This document shows, one piece after another, positions 14,479-15,263 of a stretch of 15,263 nucleotides of DNA. The stretch lies in assembly GCA_964543125.1 (NCBI GenBank), contig CAZIWX010000058.1, positions 1 through 15,263 on the forward strand, written 5' to 3'. Position 1 is the first letter of the stretch. Each line of letters starts with the position of its first letter. The notes beneath the pieces were generated by a model. The model did not search any database, was not told where the DNA came from, and saw only the letters and a list, made by a program, of their open reading frames with translations. This stretch comes from CAZIWX01 sp964543125. GTDB lineage: Bacteria > Fidelibacterota > UBA8477. The translations under genes and the position numbers were made by a program.

Positions 14479-15263
14479 TGTTTGACAGACTGATTTATGG
14501 ACGGACAATCACGGGCTTTATGCTGCTCCTGGTCATAAGTATGACCTGGTGGCGGTGTGACCAGAGTCCCACTTCACTTAAAGACGATAATCAGGACGGT
14601 GGATTGACCGGCGATCCCATCGTAATATCATTATTGGCACTGGATTATGACTATACCGCCAATTCATTTTTCGCCACGGTTGAAGTCCGGGGCCGGGACT
14701 CCATCGCTTTTGTTCAGGTTGCTTTTACACATAACGATAGCATTTATCACACCGCGCTGCTGGCGGATGACGGCCTGGGTACGGACATCATCGCCGGGGA
14801 TCATAATTTCAATACGCAGTGGACCCCGGATAGCATTAACCCAACGGTAGATCGTCAGTGGGAATTCAGGGGGTTGGCTAAAACCGTGCTTGGTGATTCG
14901 GCGCTGGTAACGGATTCCATCACGCTGGCTTTGCCCGTACCCCCAACCATTGACAAAATCTTGGCGCCCGACACCCTGCGGTTGCTGACCGCTGCGTATG
15001 TGCTGGACACCTTGCAGGTGAGGGTTTCGCACCGGGATGGCTTGGATGCCATAGATAATGTAAATTTCCGGTCCCACAAACCTTCCGATCCAGACACCTT
15101 ATACACTGGTCCGTATGAATTGTATGACGACGGTGGATCGCAAGTCTTGTTTTTAATTGTTTTTCAAGGTGATACCCTGCCTTTGACCAGTTTTGACCGT
15201 CTGGCCGGTGACGGTGTTTACTCATTCCCCATTGCTCTGAATCCTTCCGGTGCCACCGGTATC
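14478..15263 (+). CDS. Predicted lipoprotein with tandem Ig-like 'DDG...AGD' domains, partial at right edge
   Basis: The first 262 codons of a gene that runs off the window, opening with ATG in a TAATG overlap with the preceding stop. The N-terminus has a hydrophobic core (12-22) ending at Cys27 (TWWRC), a poor lipobox but followed by DQSPTS, which is typical of lipoprotein linkers in this kind of genome. Two related modules follow, about 46-155 and 157 to the end. Each has a DDG turn (97-99; 217-219) and an AGD turn (106-108; 243-245), the latter followed by YSF. This pattern is typical of extracellular Ig-like/choice-of-anchor-type domains with Asp-rich loops that often bind calcium. It is probably a surface or periplasmic protein. 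No enzyme motif is visible in the part seen. Its coupling to the M28 gene suggests a shared envelope function, but its role is unknown. Confidence 0.8.
   Translation, partial: MFDRLIYGRTITGFMLLLVISMTWWRCDQSPTSLKDDNQDGGLTGDPIVISLLALDYDYTANSFFATVEVRGRDSIAFVQVAFTHNDSIYHTALLADDGLGTDIIAGDHNFNTQWTPDSINPTVDRQWEFRGLAKTVLGDSALVTDSITLALPVPPTIDKILAPDTLRLLTAAYVLDTLQVRVSHRDGLDAIDNVNFRSHKPSDPDTLYTGPYELYDDGGSQVLFLIVFQGDTLPLTSFDRLAGDGVYSFPIALNPSGATGI

Overview
The window looks like part of a metagenome-assembled genome from an uncultivated bacterium of the FCB superphylum (Bacteroidota/Calditrichota/KSB1-type lineages). The clues are a SprA/Sov-type giant outer-membrane protein, an M28 glutaminyl-cyclase-like enzyme with a Bacteroidota-style signal peptide, several lipoproteins, and three bacterial-microcompartment vertex (BMC-P) genes. 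The phylum is an inference and cannot be fixed from this sequence. A 100-N scaffold gap lies inside the sprA-like gene, flanked by an exact 55-bp duplication. It is almost certainly an assembly join rather than missing biology.

Transcription switches once. From about 4154 leftwards every gene is on the minus strand: a BMC-P shell protein, a GNAT acetyltransferase, a YD/MORN-like lipoprotein, a DJ-1/PfpI protein, a start-less C-terminal remnant of a class-V aminotransferase, a HAD phosphatase and a KynB-type cyclase that runs off the left edge. From 4204 rightwards every gene is on the plus strand: a second GNAT, a small diheme lipoprotein cytochrome, two overlapping BMC-P genes, an RdgB/HAM1 nucleotide-pool sanitiser, the sprA-like gene, the M28 protein, an unrecognised 66-codon gene and a lipoprotein that runs off the right edge. 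The 49-bp divergent space (4155-4203) must hold promoter elements for both directions, or they lie just inside the flanking genes.

Two themes stand out. First, three BMC-P (EutN/CcmL) genes sit within about 2.1 kb with no hexameric shell gene or signature enzyme in view, so they are either the edge of a larger locus or dispersed vertex genes supplying shells encoded elsewhere. Second, the right half reads as a tightly packed envelope/secretion transcription unit. sprA is followed after 5 nt by the M28 glutaminyl-cyclase-like gene, which is joined to the 66-codon gene by an ATGA overlap, which in turn is joined to the lipoprotein gene by a TAATG overlap. A link between SprA-dependent export and N-terminal pyroglutamate formation fits the known preference of Bacteroidota for Gln after signal-peptidase cleavage; the M28 protein's own predicted mature end is Gln.

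Other signals: CCGG is about four to five times more frequent than expected wherever I counted it. The Shine-Dalgarno of the cytochrome gene lies in a perfect 10-bp inverted repeat. A perfect 11-bp hairpin lies within the 66-codon gene. The cyclase has replaced two canonical metal-site residues. No RNA genes, insertion sequences, CRISPR arrays or phage genes were seen. I did not find a clearly new system; the most unusual features are the BMC-P trio beside secretion genes and the coupled sprA-M28-orf66-lipoprotein unit.
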